64,000 bases of DNA from CAYXOX01 sp964466745 (GTDB lineage Bacteria > Pseudomonadota > Alphaproteobacteria > Rhodobacterales > Rhodobacteraceae), in NCBI GenBank assembly GCA_964466745.1, contig CAYXOX010000001.1:50552-114551 (forward strand). The letters run 5' to 3'. The notes under the pieces were generated by a model. The model did no database searches. It was given only the letters and a program-made list of their open reading frames with translations, and was not told the DNA's origin. The position numbers were made by a program, and so were the translations under genes. Each line of letters starts with the position of its first letter. Position 1 is the stretch's first letter. Below are positions 17,500 to 25,311 of this stretch, piece by piece.

Positions 17500-18033
17500 A
17501 TGTCGGTGCTCGTCGTCTTCGCCCATCCCCTCAGGGAGAGCTTCTGCGGCGCGATCTTCGATCGGGTCGTCGGGGTGTTGGAAGCGCGCAACCTGCAACA
17601 CGCAACCCTCGATCTCCACGGCGACGGCTTCGAACCTGCCGCCCCGCTTCCCACGGCCCACTCCGAGGCCCTCAAAGCGGCACGTACACTCGTCTTCGTG
17701 TATCCGACCTGGTGGAGTACGCAGCCGGCGATGCTTTCGGCCTGGCTTACCGCGGCGCTGCGCGGCGAGCTTGCCCATGTCGAGCACATCATCTGTTTCG
17801 TTACCCATGGCGGCAGCCGGTGGAGCAACTGGCTGAGCGGCAAGGCCGGCCGCAGGTTTCTTGCCAGGCGCGTTCGCCAGCGATGTGCCGCCGGCGCCAG
17901 CTTTACCTGGGTGGGCTGCTACGGGCTGGACCGCGGACGCGCGGCCGACCGGGCCGGCTATCTCGACCATGCCGAGCGGATGGCCTATCGGCTTCTCTCC
18001 AGGCGGGACCGCACAAGGGAGCATACCCGATGA
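17500..18033 (+). CDS. Flavodoxin-fold NAD(P)H oxidoreductase (third copy in regulon)
   Basis: This 177-residue member of the NQO/MdaB-like family starts MSVLVVFAHPLRESF and contains FVYPTWWSTQPAMLSAWL at the flavin site. It begins three bases after the stop of the second copy and ends in an ATGA overlap with the next gene. Three family members in one divergent regulon suggest either sequential reductions or a heteromeric reductase. Its substrate is unknown; quinones or other electrophiles are usual for the family. Confidence 0.82.
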   Translation: MSVLVVFAHPLRESFCGAIFDRVVGVLEARNLQHATLDLHGDGFEPAAPLPTAHSEALKAARTLVFVYPTWWSTQPAMLSAWLTAALRGELAHVEHIICFVTHGGSRWSNWLSGKAGRRFLARRVRQRCAAGASFTWVGCYGLDRGRAADRAGYLDHAERMAYRLLSRRDRTREHTR

Positions 18034-18359
18034 TTGTCGAATACCTCACCTTCACCGTGAGCCCTGAAGACAGGGAGGCCTGGCTCGAGGTGGACGCCCA
18101 GACCTGGACGGCCTTTCTCTCTCGCCAGCCAGGCTTCGTCTCGAAATCGGTGTGGCTGCACCGGGATCGGCCCGACGAGATCTGCGCGGCCATTGTCTGG
18201 ACCGACGAGGCCGCGTGGAAATCCATTCCCGAAGAGGCCCTGCAGGCGGTGGACCACGCAATGGGCGACATGGTGCGCCCATTGCGCCTGGACGTCTTCG
18301 AGGTCGCCTCCTTCACCCCGCCTTCCCTTGCGGAGGGCGAAGGGGCGCAGGGCGCCTGA
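18030..18359 (+). CDS. Small ferredoxin-like barrel protein (TIGR03792/antibiotic-monooxygenase-like)
   Basis: This 109-residue protein starts MIVEYLTFTVSPEDREAWLE and shows the alternating strand-helix pattern of a dimeric alpha+beta barrel. It matches the TIGR03792 group of uncharacterised proteins related to ABM monooxygenases and dehydratases. A central FVSKSVWLHRDRPDEI strand region and a DMVRPLRLDVFEV end are visible. Its ATG overlaps the stop of the reductase. It could catalyse a cofactor-free oxidation or isomerisation in the pathway, or simply bind an intermediate; neither is shown by the sequence. Confidence 0.7.
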   Translation: MIVEYLTFTVSPEDREAWLEVDAQTWTAFLSRQPGFVSKSVWLHRDRPDEICAAIVWTDEAAWKSIPEEALQAVDHAMGDMVRPLRLDVFEVASFTPPSLAEGEGAQGA

Positions 18360-18518
18360 CGGCGCGGCGCACCGGCGCCTGACGGTGCTCTGCAAATCCG
18401 GGACCGACGGCGCCGGTCCAGAGCCGCGGACCGCCCGGCATCGCGCGCGAACATGCTACGCGCCCGGCAGGCCTGCGGCCGGGCCGCCTTGCCGGTTCGT
18501 TCTGCCGGTGGCGGAGAT
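18360..18518. other. Convergent intergenic region
   Basis: The 159 bases between two converging genes hold no reading frame worth calling. GGCGCCTGACGG occurs twice, at 18351..18362 and 18374..18385, the first copy spanning the stop codon of the upstream gene. Short GC-rich inverted repeats such as CCCGGC/GCCGGG around 18470..18490 could act in termination for either side. None has a T-run. Confidence 0.35.
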
Positions 18519-19004
18519 TCAGGCCTCCGGGCTTTCCCCGCTCATGTAGATCGACATGAAGGCCGGCTCACCCATGCGCTTGAGGGTTGAAAGCTGGCGG
18601 TCGAGCCAATCCCAGTGGCCTTCCTCGTCGATCACGATGGCCTCGAAGAGCGCGCGGGTGCCGATATCGTTCGCGTCCGCGGCATCGCGGGCGGCACTGC
18701 TGTAGAACTCGATGGCGCCCTGTTCCTCGGCCTTGTCATCCTCGAACAGGCCGGCGAGCGTTTCGGCCATCTTCGGCGTCTTGGACGGCGCAATCTCGGG
18801 TATGCCGCCGAGGAACATTATGCGGTCGATGAACTTCCCTGCATGGCCGAGCTCTTCCTGCATTTCCTCGCGCATCCGGCTGGCCAGCTTGTCGAGCCCC
18901 CAATCCTCGAGCGTATGGGCATGAAGCAGGTACTGGTTGACGGCCGTCAGCTCCATCGACAGCGCGGTCTGCAGGTTTTCGATGCTCTTGCTGCGGTTGG
19001 TCAT
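18519..19004 (-). CDS. bfr: Bacterioferritin-type ferritin lacking the haem-ligand Met
   Basis: The 161-residue protein has all six ferroxidase ligands at E. coli Bfr numbering: Glu18, Glu51, His54, Glu94, Glu127 and His130 (DEEGHWDWL). It would assemble into a 24-mer cage that oxidises and stores iron. Residue 52, the Met that ligates haem between subunits in classical bacterioferritin, is Leu here (EELGH). The protein may therefore be haem-free or bind haem differently. The start at 19004 follows GAAGGATCG; 68 upstream in-frame codons are rejected. No ferredoxin partner gene (bfd) is adjacent. Confidence 0.9.
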   Translation of the reverse strand: MTNRSKSIENLQTALSMELTAVNQYLLHAHTLEDWGLDKLASRMREEMQEELGHAGKFIDRIMFLGGIPEIAPSKTPKMAETLAGLFEDDKAEEQGAIEFYSSAARDAADANDIGTRALFEAIVIDEEGHWDWLDRQLSTLKRMGEPAFMSIYMSGESPEA

Positions 19005-19331
19005 GGTCGATCCTTCTTTGCCGTACATTGCATTCAGAGATAGGCATATTCCGCCTGAATGTAACCGCAGGCCGGCCATGCATGGCACGCATGGTGCCAG
19101 CCCTCTGGCCGGAAACGGGAATTCTCCCGTCCCGGAAAGGCCGCACCCGGCGCCCGGGTTTCGTGAGGACCCCTCTCCGCGAGGCGGCGCAGCCAGAAGC
19201 GCAGGCACGTGCCGGATTCATGAACCAATGCACACATTCGGAATCTTTATTTCGACTTGAGTTCTTGACCGTTCGGGCAGGAGTGTTCCAGTCTCTCTGC
19301 CCGTAGATACCAGGATTATGGGGAGTGCATA
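19005..19331. promoter_or_regulatory. Divergent control region between bacterioferritin and TRAP operon
   Basis: No gene was seen in these 327 bases. Near the bacterioferritin start, CATTCAG (19031..19037) and CTGAATG (19055..19061) form a perfect 7-bp inverted repeat around an AT-rich centre, a possible iron-responsive operator or promoter element. Toward the TRAP operon, TTGACC (19265..19270) could be a -35 element but no convincing -10 follows at normal spacing. I cannot name the regulator. Confidence 0.3.
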
Positions 19332-20300
19332 ATGAACAAGCACATCATGGCAGCGACGATCGCTGCCGCCACGGCCATCGGGGCGGGATCTGTCTCGGCC
19401 CAGCAAACCTTCATCGCGATCGGGACCGGCGGCGTGACAGGGGTCTATTACCCCACCGGCGGCGCGATCTGCCGGCTGGTGAACCGCGACCGCGCGGAGC
19501 ACGGCATTCGCTGCGGCGTGGAATCCACCGGCGGCTCCGTCTTCAACATCAACGCGATCCGGGGCGGTGAGCTCGAATTCGGCGTGGCGCAGTCCGACTG
19601 GCAGTATCACGCCTACAACGGCAGCTCCCGCTTCGAGGAGCAGGGCGCGTTCGAGGATCTGCGCGCCGTCTTCTCGGTTCACCCCGAGCCCTTCACCGTC
19701 GTCGCCCGCGCCGATGCGGGCATCGAGAGCTTCGAGGATCTGCAGGGCAAGCGCGTGAACGTCGGCAACCCCGGCTCCGGCCAGCGCGGCACCATGGAGG
19801 TGCTGATGGCCGAGATGGGCTGGACGATGGACGATTTCGCCGTCGCCTCCGAGCTTCAGGCCGCCGAGCAATCCCAGGCGCTGTGCGACAACAACATCGA
19901 CGCGATGGTCTACACCGTGGGCCACCCCTCGGGCTCGATCCAGGAGGCGACGACCGCCTGCGACAGCGTGCTGGTGGACGTGTCCAACGAGGCTGTCGAA
20001 ACGCTCGTCGAGGAAAACCCCTTCTATCGCACCGCGACGATCCCCGGCGGCATGTATCGCGGCAATGAAGAGGACACCCAGACCTTCGGCGTGGGCGCGA
20101 CCTTCGTCACCTCGGCCGACGTGCCCGAAGAGGTGGTCTACACGGTCGTTTCCGCCGTGTTCGAGAACATCGACCAGTTCCGCAGCCTTCACCCCGCGTT
20201 CGCAAATCTCGATCCGGCCGAGATGGCGCAGGACGGGCTTTCCGCGCCGCTGCATCCGGGCGCCGAACGCTACTTCCGCGAGGCCGGCCTGATCGAATGA
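19332..20300 (+). CDS. TRAP transporter solute-binding protein, TAXI family
   Basis: This 322-residue periplasmic protein begins with a signal peptide (cut near SVSAQ). It then reads [21 protein letters not shown], the start typical of TAXI (TRAP-associated extracellular immunogenic) proteins. The middle has [17 protein letters not shown], also characteristic. It binds a small organic acid, often glutamate or another dicarboxylate in studied members, and delivers it to the fused membrane component encoded next. Two conserved-looking cysteines (GGAIC and RCGVE) could form a disulfide. Confidence 0.88.
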   Translation: MNKHIMAATIAAATAIGAGSVSAQQTFIAIGTGGVTGVYYPTGGAICRLVNRDRAEHGIRCGVESTGGSVFNINAIRGGELEFGVAQSDWQYHAYNGSSRFEEQGAFEDLRAVFSVHPEPFTVVARADAGIESFEDLQGKRVNVGNPGSGQRGTMEVLMAEMGWTMDDFAVASELQAAEQSQALCDNNIDAMVYTVGHPSGSIQEATTACDSVLVDVSNEAVETLVEENPFYRTATIPGGMYRGNEEDTQTFGVGATFVTSADVPEEVVYTVVSAVFENIDQFRSLHPAFANLDPAEMAQDGLSAPLHPGAERYFREAGLIE

Positions 20301-20325
20301 TCGGTCGGACAGAACGGTAGGGATC

Positions 20326-20359
20326 TGGCCCCGGGCGGAGACGGCTTCGCCCGGGGCCA
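20326..20359 (+). promoter_or_regulatory. Intercistronic hairpin between TAXI protein and TRAP permease
   Basis: TGGCCCCGGGCG (20326..20337) and CGCCCGGGGCCA (20348..20359) form a perfect 12-bp stem with a 10-base loop. It sits between the stop of the binding-protein gene and the permease start at 20394. No T-run follows. It probably sets a higher transcript level for the binding protein than for the membrane component. Confidence 0.65.
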
Positions 20360-20393
20360 TTTGCGACAGGCACGAAATCGCGAGGTGCGGAGC

Positions 20394-23045
20394 ATGACGG
20401 ACCAGGACGGGCGCTCGCGGCGCCAATTCAGCGACGAGGAACTTCAGGATCTCGTCGCCTCGACCGACAGCGGCGCGCGCAACCCGCGCAACCGCACCGT
20501 CGCGCTGCTGATCGCCGGTCTGGCCCTCGCGTGGTCGCTCTTCCAGCTCTGGATCGCGCAACCGCAGCTATGGTTCGCGCAGTACCTGCCGGTGTTGAAT
20601 TCCACCGAGACGCGCCCGGTGCATCTCTTCTTCGCCGTCGTTCTTTCCTTCCTCGCCTACCCGGCGCTGANNNNNNNNNNGCTGAAATCCTCACCGCGCG
20701 ACAGGGTGCCCCTCACCGACTGGGCGCTGATGGCCATCGGCGGCTTCTGCGCCTTCTACGTCTTCTGGTTTTCCGACACGCTGGCGATGACGGCACGCTC
20801 CGGCCTGCCCACCCAGGCGCAGGTCGTCATCGGCGCCGTGGGCCTGCTGGTGCTTCTCGAGGCGGCGCGGCGCGCGCTCGGCCCCGCGCTCACCATCGTC
20901 GGCTCGCTCTTCCTGCTCTATGCCTACATGGGCCAGGGCTGGCTCATCCCCGACCTGATCGAACACGAGGGCCTCAGCTTCACCGGCCTCATCAACGCGC
21001 AATGGCTCGACACCGGCGGGGTCTTCGGCATCCCGCTCGGGGTCTCCACGGCCTTCGTGTTTCTCTTCGTGCTGTTCGGATCGCTCTTGGACAAGGCCGG
21101 CGCGGGCAACTACTTCATCAAGCTGGCCTTTGCAGGCCTCGGCCACCTGCGCGGCGGTCCGGCCAAGGCGGCCGTGGTCGGCTCGGCCATGACGGGGCTC
21201 ATCTCGGGTTCAAGCATCGCCAACGTGGTGACGACCGGCACCTTCACCATCCCGCTCATGAAGCGCGTCGGCTTCACCAGTGAACAGGCCGGATCGGTCG
21301 AGGTGGCGTCCTCCGTCAACGGCCAGATCATGCCGCCCGTGATGGGCGCGGCCGCCTTCCTGATGGTGGAGTTCATCGGCATCTCCTACGTCGAGGTGAT
21401 CAAGCACGCCTTCATCCCGGCGGTGATCTCCTACATCGCGCTGATCTACATCGTGCATCTCGAGGCGCTGAAGAAGGACATGCCGGCGCTGGGCGAGGCC
21501 CGAAGCTTCATCGGGATGCTGGTCAAGTTCTTCATCGGTTTCGCCGTGGCAGGCGCGGGTTTCACCGCGCTGATCTACGGCGTGGGCGCGCTGCGGGGCG
21601 CCGTGCCCGACCTCACCGGGCTGGTGATGATGGTGCTTCTGGCGGCGGTCTATGTCTGGCTGGTGGCCATTGCCGCCCGCAAGCCCGATCTCGAGGTCGA
21701 CGACCCGAACGCCGAGAAGATCGAGCTGCCGCAGGTCAAGGACATCTATGCCACCGGCCTTCACTACGTGCTGCCCATCGTGGTGCTGGTCTGGTTCCTG
21801 ATGGTCGAGCGGCAGTCGCCCGCGCGCTCGGCCTTCTTCGCCACGGCGTTGATGATCGGGATCATCGCCACGCAGCGCCCGCTGAAGGCCCTGTTCCGGG
21901 GGCAGGGCGCGCGGATGTGGGAGGAGTTCGCGGGGGGGCTCGTCGATCTGCGCGAGGGGCTGATCGCCGGTGCGCGCAACATGATCGGCATCGGCGTGGC
22001 GACGGCCGCGGCCGGGATCATCGTGGCGACGGTCACCCGCACGCCCATCGGGACGGAGCTCGCCGGGCTTGTGGAGCAGCTTTCGGGCGGTATCCTCTTC
22101 GTGATGCTGGTCCTTATCGGGCTCTTTTCCCTGATCCTCGGGATGGGCCTGCCGACAACGGCAAATTACATCGTCGTCTCCTCGCTCATGGCTTCGGTCG
22201 TCGTCTCGCTCGGCGCGCAGGAGGGCCTGATCGTGCCGCTGATCGCGGCCCACCTGTTCGTCTTCTACTTCGGGATCATGGCCGACGTGACGCCGCCCGT
22301 GGGGCTCGCGAGTTTTGCCGCCGCCGCCGTCTCGGGGGGCGATCCGATCAAGACGGGCTTCACGGCGTTCTTCTACAGCCTGCGCACGGTGGCGCTGCCG
22401 TTCCTCTTCATCTTCAACCCCACGCTGATCCTCTACGGGGTGGATCTCGGCACATGGCAGGGCCTGCTTCAGGCGGTGTTCGTCTTCGTGGTGGCCACAT
22501 TCGCCATGCTGCTTTTCGCGGCGGCAACCCAGGGTTATTTCCTCGCGAGATCGAAGATCCACGAAAGCCTCGCCCTGCTGCTGGTCGCCTTCACGCTCTT
22601 CGTTCCGAATGTCTGGCTGGACATGGTCCAGGACCCGTTCCGCAGCATCGCGCCGGCGCAGTTCGAGACGGCCCTCGCCGAAGCGGACGAGGGCGAACAA
22701 CTGCGCCTGCTGATCCGCGGCCCCGATTTCAACACCGGCGAGATGGCCGAGACGACGCTCGTGGTGGATGCCGCCGGCGGCACCGCCGCGGAGCGGCTCG
22801 CCAACACCGGCCTGCTTCTCCTGCCGGAGGGCGACGTCATGCGGCTCGACGAGCCAATGTTCGGGACGGAAACCGCCGAGGCGCTGATGAATTTCGATTT
22901 CTATACCGAAGAGCCGGTCCGGCTGGCAGCTGTGCAGATGGCCCGCGACCGCCTGCCCGAACAGGTCTTCTACATCCCGGCGCTCCTGCTGCTCGGCCTC
23001 GTCGTGCTGCTTCAGCGCCGGCGCCAGACCAAACCGGCCTTCTGA
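20394..23045 (+). CDS. TRAP transporter fused membrane subunit (4TM/12TM, DctQM fusion)
   Basis: This protein of about 880 residues fuses the small (DctQ) and large (DctM) TRAP membrane subunits, as usual for TAXI systems. It has many hydrophobic segments and the DctM signatures GSAMTGLISGSSIANVV and ILGMGLPTTANYIVVSS. It uses an ion gradient rather than ATP to import the solute. The start MTDQDGRSRR at 20394 is preferred over ATG 20361. The 10-N gap at 20671..20680 falls after residue 92, and the flanking sequence suggests that the true gene has no residues there. A soluble C-terminal segment and a last membrane helix complete it. Confidence 0.9.
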   Translation: MTDQDGRSRRQFSDEELQDLVASTDSGARNPRNRTVALLIAGLALAWSLFQLWIAQPQLWFAQYLPVLNSTETRPVHLFFAVVLSFLAYPALXXXXLKSSPRDRVPLTDWALMAIGGFCAFYVFWFSDTLAMTARSGLPTQAQVVIGAVGLLVLLEAARRALGPALTIVGSLFLLYAYMGQGWLIPDLIEHEGLSFTGLINAQWLDTGGVFGIPLGVSTAFVFLFVLFGSLLDKAGAGNYFIKLAFAGLGHLRGGPAKAAVVGSAMTGLISGSSIANVVTTGTFTIPLMKRVGFTSEQAGSVEVASSVNGQIMPPVMGAAAFLMVEFIGISYVEVIKHAFIPAVISYIALIYIVHLEALKKDMPALGEARSFIGMLVKFFIGFAVAGAGFTALIYGVGALRGAVPDLTGLVMMVLLAAVYVWLVAIAARKPDLEVDDPNAEKIELPQVKDIYATGLHYVLPIVVLVWFLMVERQSPARSAFFATALMIGIIATQRPLKALFRGQGARMWEEFAGGLVDLREGLIAGARNMIGIGVATAAAGIIVATVTRTPIGTELAGLVEQLSGGILFVMLVLIGLFSLILGMGLPTTANYIVVSSLMASVVVSLGAQEGLIVPLIAAHLFVFYFGIMADVTPPVGLASFAAAAVSGGDPIKTGFTAFFYSLRTVALPFLFIFNPTLILYGVDLGTWQGLLQAVFVFVVATFAMLLFAAATQGYFLARSKIHESLALLLVAFTLFVPNVWLDMVQDPFRSIAPAQFETALAEADEGEQLRLLIRGPDFNTGEMAETTLVVDAAGGTAAERLANTGLLLLPEGDVMRLDEPMFGTETAEALMNFDFYTEEPVRLAAVQMARDRLPEQVFYIPALLLLGLVVLLQRRRQTKPAF
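20671..20680. other. Assembly gap (10 N) inside the TRAP permease gene
   Basis: Ten N bases interrupt the gene. GCTGA occurs immediately on both sides (20666..20670 and 20681..20685). If the two copies are collapsed to one and the N removed, the frame reads AYPALKSSPRD, a normal continuation for this family. The gap is therefore probably an overlap of contig ends, not missing sequence. Confidence 0.85.
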
Positions 23046-23068
23046 GGCCCGAAGGGAGGATCCTTCCC

Positions 23069-23500
23069 ATGTTCAAGACGGTTCTCTTGCCCATCGATCT
23101 TTCGGCACCGGCCAGCTGGTCGAAGGCGCTTCCGGCGGCGCTGCGCCTGTGCGATGCCGAGGGCGGGCAACTGCACGTGCTGACGGTGGTGCCCGATTTC
23201 GGGCTTTCGGTGGTCGGCAGCTTCTTCGAGAGCGGCTTCGAGGAGAAGGCGATGCACCGGGTTGGAGAGGCGATGACCGCCTGGGTCGCCGAGCACGTGC
23301 CCGAAGATATCGAGGTGCATCCGCACGTGATGCACGGCAGGGTCTACGACCAGATCATCGCCGCGGCCGACAGGCTGCAGGTGGATGCGATCGTCATGGC
23401 CTCGCACACGCCGGAGCTCTCCGATTATCTGCTGGGCCCGAATGCCGCGCGTGTTGTGCGCCATGCCCGGCAATCCGTCTTCGTAGTCCGCGAGGAGTAG
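23069..23500 (+). CDS. Universal stress protein (UspA family)
   Basis: The 143-residue protein starts MFKTVLLPIDLSAPASW and has the UspA alpha/beta fold pattern, with the nucleotide-loop region GPNAARVVRHARQSVFVV near the end. The first Gly and the spacing resemble ATP-binding members, although the loop is not a perfect G-2x-G-9x-G(S/T) motif. It directly follows the TRAP permease, as teaD does in the ectoine TRAP operon, where the USP modulates transport. A similar regulatory role is likely here. GGGAGGA lies just before the start. Confidence 0.85.
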   Translation: MFKTVLLPIDLSAPASWSKALPAALRLCDAEGGQLHVLTVVPDFGLSVVGSFFESGFEEKAMHRVGEAMTAWVAEHVPEDIEVHPHVMHGRVYDQIIAAADRLQVDAIVMASHTPELSDYLLGPNAARVVRHARQSVFVVREE

Positions 23501-23506
23501 GCGCCC

Positions 23507-24826
23507 GTGTCCCATGTCTTCGGCCGCTCGTCGGCCCCGCTCCCGCGTGCCGTGCGCGGCGAAGGCTGCTACATTTTCGACGAAGCGGGCCGCGCCTATC
23601 TCGATGGTTCGGGCGGAGCGGCGGTTTCGTGCCTCGGGCACTCCGATGCCGAGGTTCGCGCGGCGATCCACCGCCAGCTCGACGAGATCGCCTTCGCGCA
23701 CACCGGCTTCTTCACGTCCGAGCCGGCCGAGAACCTGGCGGATCTTCTCGCCGAGCACGCGCCGGAGGGGATCGAGCGGGTCTACCTGCTTTCGGGCGGC
23801 TCGGAGGCGGTGGAAGCCGCGATAAAGCTCGCCCGGCAGTTCTTCCTGGAGATCGGGGAGCCCGGGCGGCACCGCCTGATCGCGCGGCGCCAGAGCTATC
23901 ACGGCAACACGCTCGGCGCGCTCGCCGCGGGCGGCAACGCGTGGCGGCGCGAGAAATACGCGCCGCTGCTCGCCGAAACGCATCATGTCGCGCCCTGCTT
24001 CGAGTACCGCGAGCGCCGCGAGGACGAGAGCGCCGAGGCCTACGGCCGGCGCGCGGCCGATACGCTCGAGGCCGAGATCCTGCGGCTCGGTCCCGAAACC
24101 GTGATGGCCTTCATCGCCGAGCCCGTGGTCGGCGCGACGGCGGGCGCGGTTCCGCCGGTGCCGGGATACTTCGCCCGCATCCGGGACATCTGCGACCGTT
24201 ACGGCGTCTTGCTGATCCTCGACGAGGTGATGTGCGGAATGGGGCGCACGGGAACGCTCTTTGCCTGCGAACAGGACGGCGTGGTTCCCGATATCGTCAC
24301 CGTCGCGAAAGGGCTCGGGGCAGGCTACATGCCCATCGGCGCCATGCTCGCCTCCGCGCGCGTCCACGGCGCCATCGCCGCAGGCTCGGGCAGTTTTCAG
24401 CACGGCCACACGTACCACGGCCACCCGCTTGCCGCGGCCGCGGGCCACGCGGTGGTGCGCGCCGTGCTGGAGCGCGGCCTCCTCGCCCGGGTGCGGGAGA
24501 AGGGCGACGGGCTCGATGCCGCCCTTCGTGCGGCCTTCGCCCAGCACCCCCACGTGGGAGATATCCGGGGGCGCGGGCTCTTCCGGGGCGTCGAGCTGGT
24601 GGAAGACCGCGCCACGAAGCGGCCCTTCGATCCCGCGCGCAAGCTGCATGCCCGCGTCAAGGCCGCGGCGATGGACGAGGGCCTCATCGTCTACCCCGCC
24701 GGAGGCACGGTGAACGGGCGCGAGGGAGACCATGTTCTGATCGCGCCGCCGTTCATCATCGAGGATGCCCAGATCGAGGAACTGGTCGGCAAGCTCGGCC
24801 GCGCGCTGGATCGCGCGCTTGCGTGA
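23507..24826 (+). CDS. Class III (omega-type) aminotransferase
   Basis: This 439-residue fold type I PLP enzyme has the cofactor Asp239 in LILDEVMCGMGRTG and the Schiff-base Lys268 in TVAKGLGAGYMPIG. GGSEAVEAAIKLAR (97-110) is also typical. Such enzymes move amino groups between omega-amino acids or amines and pyruvate or 2-oxoglutarate. It starts with GTG six bases after the stop of the universal stress protein gene, so it likely transaminates the compound imported by the TRAP system. Taurine-, beta-alanine- and GABA-type substrates are all possible. Confidence 0.85.
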   Translation: MSHVFGRSSAPLPRAVRGEGCYIFDEAGRAYLDGSGGAAVSCLGHSDAEVRAAIHRQLDEIAFAHTGFFTSEPAENLADLLAEHAPEGIERVYLLSGGSEAVEAAIKLARQFFLEIGEPGRHRLIARRQSYHGNTLGALAAGGNAWRREKYAPLLAETHHVAPCFEYRERREDESAEAYGRRAADTLEAEILRLGPETVMAFIAEPVVGATAGAVPPVPGYFARIRDICDRYGVLLILDEVMCGMGRTGTLFACEQDGVVPDIVTVAKGLGAGYMPIGAMLASARVHGAIAAGSGSFQHGHTYHGHPLAAAAGHAVVRAVLERGLLARVREKGDGLDAALRAAFAQHPHVGDIRGRGLFRGVELVEDRATKRPFDPARKLHARVKAAAMDEGLIVYPAGGTVNGREGDHVLIAPPFIIEDAQIEELVGKLGRALDRALA

Positions 24827-24975
24827 GCGTCGCCGCGGTCGCGTGAGCCGGGGGCGCCGGGGCCCCGCCCGCCACGCTCCCCGATCGCACCTTGCGCCGG
24901 GCTGCGCGTTACCGCGCCGTGGTTCGGCGGGCGCAGCAGCGCGCGACGGGTAATGCGCGTGCCTGCGCGTGCGGG

Positions 24976-25170
24976 CTAGCCCTGCCCCCGGAAGAAGGGA
25001 AGGGATCCCGCCAGCATCACGAGCGCCGCGAACACGCCGCGCGATTGCCCGAGGGCCGAGCCGGCCATGTCGTGTGCGGCCTCGCTGCGCAGGCGCCTTC
25101 CCCGCGCCATGTAGAAGCCGGTGTCGATGGAGCCGTCGGGGCGGCGGCGGATGTCCTGGGGTTCGGTCAT
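24976..25170 (-). CDS. Small conserved-looking membrane protein of unknown function
   Basis: This 64-residue protein starts MTEPQDIRRRPDGSIDTGFY and ends with one hydrophobic segment (GVFAALVMLAGSLPFF). The start at 25170 follows GGAGGACAAC at good spacing; ATG 25182, four codons upstream, is less likely. It lies divergent to the winged-helix regulator gene. I recall similar short proteins in other rhodobacteria but cannot assign a family. A role in the membrane, with its charged N-terminus in the cytoplasm, is all that the sequence supports. Confidence 0.6.
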   Translation of the reverse strand: MTEPQDIRRRPDGSIDTGFYMARGRRLRSEAAHDMAGSALGQSRGVFAALVMLAGSLPFFRGQG

Positions 25171-25311
25171 GTTGTCCTCCATGCGTTGCGAGGTTCATCC
25201 TGCACGAACCGCCTCGCCGCGCTTGAAGGCCGCCTTGCGGTTTGCACGAGAACTCTTGGGAAAACCTTCGAAGTGCTTGAGGCCGCACGATCCAGCGCGC
25301 AGGATCGCGCC

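Noticed and set aside
18351..18385. Repeated GGCGCCTGACGG as a possible attachment site or CRISPR-like repeat
   Set aside because: There are only two copies 23 bases apart, one spanning a stop codon, and no integrase or spacer pattern. It is reported only as a local repeat.
23012..25288. Open frame of 758 codons on the minus strand
   Set aside because: It is antisense to the universal stress protein and class III aminotransferase genes. Both sense genes have clear motifs, so this is a shadow frame.
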